Positions 24,942 to 26,381 of a DNA stretch of 26,381 nt are shown piece by piece (position 1 is the stretch's first letter; each line of letters starts with the position of its first letter). A model generated the notes under the pieces. The model was not told where the DNA came from. It saw only the letters and a list, made by a program, of their open reading frames with translations, and ran no database searches. The position numbers and the translations under genes were made by a program. The stretch comes from a virus: positions 1-26,381 of the IMG/VR virus record IMGVR_UViG_3300010354_000539; one strand, 5' to 3'.

Positions 24942-25784
24942 ATGGATAAAGTCAATCCTTTGCACAAGTTTTTTAGACAAGCTGCTATTCACATGGAACT
25001 ACCTAGTGGTGGTAGATTTTGGCCACAAGGCAGTATTGATATCCCTGTTACTGGCCAAATTCCGGTTATGCCAATGACAGCTCGTGATGAAATCACATTG
25101 AGAACCCCGGATGCGCTAATGAATGGCAGCGGCATAGTTGAAGTTATTCAAAGTTGTTGCCCGTCAATAAAAGACGCTTGGGCTACACCAAATGTCGATG
25201 TTGATGCGTTATTAATCGGAATTCGTATAGCCACTTACGGCCCAAACATGGACATTGACAGTAAATGCCCACATTGTGCCGCAGAAAACAGGCACGGTGT
25301 TGACCTAGGCACTGTGCTAGGTAGTATCCAATGCCCTGACTATAATCATCTTATAGCAGTATCCAATCTACAAATCAAACTCAAACCAGTACCATTTTTC
25401 GGTATAAATCGTGAAAACACTGTGAGTTTTCAAGAACAAAAATTACTACAAGCATTAGAAAAACCTGATATTGATCCACAACTAAGAGCTCAAGAAATTC
25501 AAAACAGTATGACAAGAATAGTCGACGCCAATATTGAAATGACTGCTAAGGCCACTGACTACATTGAAATTGATGCAAACACAAGAGTAAGTGAATATGA
25601 TTTCATTCACGAGTTCTACACAAATGCAGCAGCAGATATACTCAGAGCAGTGCAGTTGAGATTGACAGAGATCAACGCTCAAGGCGCACCTAAACCCAGT
25701 TCTGTACAGTGCTCGGAATGCACCAAGGGCTATATTATTCCATTGGAGTTTGATTACGCAAATTTTTTCGTCAAAGGCTTTTGA
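24942..25784 (+). CDS. 26: Baseplate hub/assembly protein, gp26-like
   Basis: 280 aa (T4 gp26: 208). Belongs by pattern to the T4 baseplate protein family represented by gp26: an N-terminal PSGGRFWPQG, MPMTARDEITLRTPDALMNG near 43-62, IQSCCPSIKDAW and DALLIGIRIATYG near 88-100. CPHC (109-112) and CSEC (257-260) can together hold a zinc ion. A late promoter is placed 32 bp upstream. Near the 3' end the codons GCA AAT TTT TTC contain two -1 slippery heptamers (AAATTTT and TTTTTTC), and the downstream 72-codon frame lies in the -1 register. A frameshift there would give a 352-aa product. The symbol is based on family pattern. Confidence 0.8.
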   Translation: MDKVNPLHKFFRQAAIHMELPSGGRFWPQGSIDIPVTGQIPVMPMTARDEITLRTPDALMNGSGIVEVIQSCCPSIKDAWATPNVDVDALLIGIRIATYGPNMDIDSKCPHCAAENRHGVDLGTVLGSIQCPDYNHLIAVSNLQIKLKPVPFFGINRENTVSFQEQKLLQALEKPDIDPQLRAQEIQNSMTRIVDANIEMTAKATDYIEIDANTRVSEYDFIHEFYTNAAADILRAVQLRLTEINAQGAPKPSSVQCSECTKGYIIPLEFDYANFFVKGF

Positions 25785-25785
25785 C
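25760..25785 (+). promoter_or_regulatory. Candidate programmed -1 frameshift site
   Basis: A-AAT-TTT (25760-25766) and T-TTT-TTC (25763-25769) are both in the correct phase of the gp26-like frame for tandem -1 slippage. A 6-bp hairpin, GTCAAA/TTTGAC (25770-25785), follows directly, and a second inverted repeat CGAAATC/GATTTCG lies at 25798-25826. The -1 frame is open only from 25754, so the site lies in the 31-nt overlap. The first hairpin is closer than the usual 5-9 nt. Confidence 0.5.
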
Positions 25786-25999
25786 AGCCAGCGATGACGA
25801 AATCGTAAAAATCCTTGATGATTTCGATCGCGAATCAAAAGCCATAAAGCAGGAACTACTTAAAATGTGTTGGTTTATGAGGGGTGGGATAACCTATGAA
25901 GAAGCTAGTCAGTTAACCATCAATGAAAGAGAAATGATTGCAAAGATTATACAGGAAAATTTAGAAATAACTAAAAAGTCAGGAATTGGATTCTTTTAA
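25781..25999 (+). CDS. Small tail-assembly region protein or frameshift extension
   Basis: 72 codons from a TTG whose last two bases and the next A form the TGA stop of the gp26-like gene. There is no in-frame ATG before codon 29, so the frame is either started at TTG by coupling or entered by -1 frameshift from the gp26-like gene. The product is charged and helical: ILDDFDRESKAIKQELLKMC, WFMRGGITYEEASQL, then EMIAKIIQENLEITKKSG and FF at the end. A similar short protein after gp26 appears in T4-like phages as I remember them; function unknown. A terminator follows at once. Confidence 0.75.
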   Translation: MTASDDEIVKILDDFDRESKAIKQELLKMCWFMRGGITYEEASQLTINEREMIAKIIQENLEITKKSGIGFF

Positions 26000-26052
26000 G
26001 ATTTGCTATGCAAATCTATTTCTTTCGCTTGCGCTCAGAAATCTTTTTTTTT
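25999..26052 (+). terminator. Terminator with two hairpins
   Basis: A perfect 8-bp hairpin AGATTTGC/GCAAATCT (25999-26017) is followed by a second, ATTTCT/AGAAAT with an inner CGC/GCG (26018-26042), then C and nine T (26044-26052). The second hairpin plus the T-run is a typical intrinsic terminator for the gp26-like operon. Confidence 0.8.
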
Positions 26053-26091
26053 AATTATTCTTTTAAGAAGGCATTCATCCAGATAATTCAG

Positions 26092-26122
26092 TCATAATTT
26101 GCCCGCTAGGGGCAAATTATGA
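26092..26122. repeat. Perfect 13-bp inverted repeat
   Basis: TCATAATTTGCCC, a 5-base loop GCTAG, and GGGCAAATTATGA. No T-run on either side. TTCATCC occurs just before (26074-26080) and after (26130-26136), and AAGGC/GCCTT (from 26068 and to 26131) could extend the structure. It lies in a ~150-bp stretch without a gene. It could be a transcript end, a processing site or a protein-binding site. Confidence 0.7.
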
Positions 26123-26155
26123 TGACGCCTTCATCCGAGTGCATCAGTCACTGAT

Positions 26156-26381
26156 CTAGTAGAGTTGTTTTTCAACAGGAGGCGGTTGACCTGTACCCCC
26201 ATACTCTAGCTTTTGCATGTCAACGGAACCCGCATCGCACTGATCAGCAGCACGAATTGAGCCTACGGTTGTCGCTTTTTCACAGAGCCGTAACCATTTG
26301 AGACCTAAAGTTAGTTTCTTACCTCGCAATGCCCAAGATCTGACGGTAAACGAATACAGCCTCAATGGGAGTCGAGCAGCC
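26156..26381 (-). CDS. Unidentified frame, 5' end beyond the right edge
   Basis: An open frame enters from the right edge and stops at TAG (26156-26158), giving 75 visible codons. The end reads KWLRLCEKATTVGSIRAADQ, then KLEYGGTGQPPPVEKQLY. A TTG at 26365 could be a start, but nothing supports it, so the frame more likely continues outside. I do not recognise the product. The base composition looks somewhat richer in G and C than the phage genes to the left, which could mean different origin. It may also be non-coding. Confidence 0.35.
   Translation of the reverse strand, partial: AARLPLRLYSFTVRSWALRGKKLTLGLKWLRLCEKATTVGSIRAADQCDAGSVDMQKLEYGGTGQPPPVEKQLY

Noticed and set aside
26156-26381. 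tmRNA, tRNA or spanin gene at the right edge
   Set aside because: No acceptor stem, CCA end or T-loop pattern was found, and the frame lacks a lipobox or membrane segment; left as an unidentified partial frame.

Overview
The window is part of the genome of a tailed phage of the T4 type (a myovirus). The strongest evidence is a block on the minus strand in the T4 head order: portal gp20, small core proteins, gp21 protease, gp22 scaffold, gp23 major capsid. A gp26-like baseplate hub gene and several T4-type late promoter boxes (NATAAATA) support this. Small structural proteins of the kind common in marine and freshwater T4-like phages (starts such as MGRPLNKR and MAIGRISGPML) fit an aquatic relative rather than a coliphage. 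A lipobox protein and a near-consensus sigma70 promoter point to a Gram-negative host. No integrase, rRNA, tRNA, transposase or CRISPR array was seen. The DNA is AT-rich and very densely coded.

Layout, left to right. Positions 1-7449 (minus) hold a single open frame of at least 2,483 codons that runs off the left edge: a giant tail or fibre protein with a propeller-like region and two arrays of short repeats. Positions 7473-14956 (minus) hold a tightly packed run of six virion or fibre proteins (428, 1043, 277, 389, 107 and 217 aa). The first two share a C-terminal domain, and the 389-aa protein has two Calx-beta-like repeats. Positions 15019-15411 hold a small conserved structural protein (minus), followed by its own terminator. 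At 15499-16508 a plus-strand lipoprotein gene sits as an isolated cassette with its own promoter and a terminator shared with the capsid gene. Positions 16542-22439 (minus) are the capsid module. Positions 22486-24888 (minus) encode a tape measure protein. At 24942-25999 (plus) a gp26-like gene overlaps a 72-codon frame in the -1 register. The right end (26000-26381) holds a terminator, a perfect 13-bp inverted repeat and the end of an unidentified minus-strand frame.

How the genes work together: portal, core proteins, scaffold, protease and capsid protein build and mature the prohead. The tape measure and gp26-like proteins belong to tail and baseplate assembly. The left 15 kb supplies the tail surface and probably the host-contact proteins. 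Most operons are read from late promoters, several of which overlap the stop codon of the gene before.

The most notable candidates for something undescribed are a programmed -1 frameshift that would fuse the gp26-like protein to the 72-codon frame next to the tape measure gene, the lipoprotein cassette with superimposed sigma70 and late promoters, two late promoters placed only 4-5 nt before start codons that lack ribosome binding sites, and the repeat-bearing giant tail protein.
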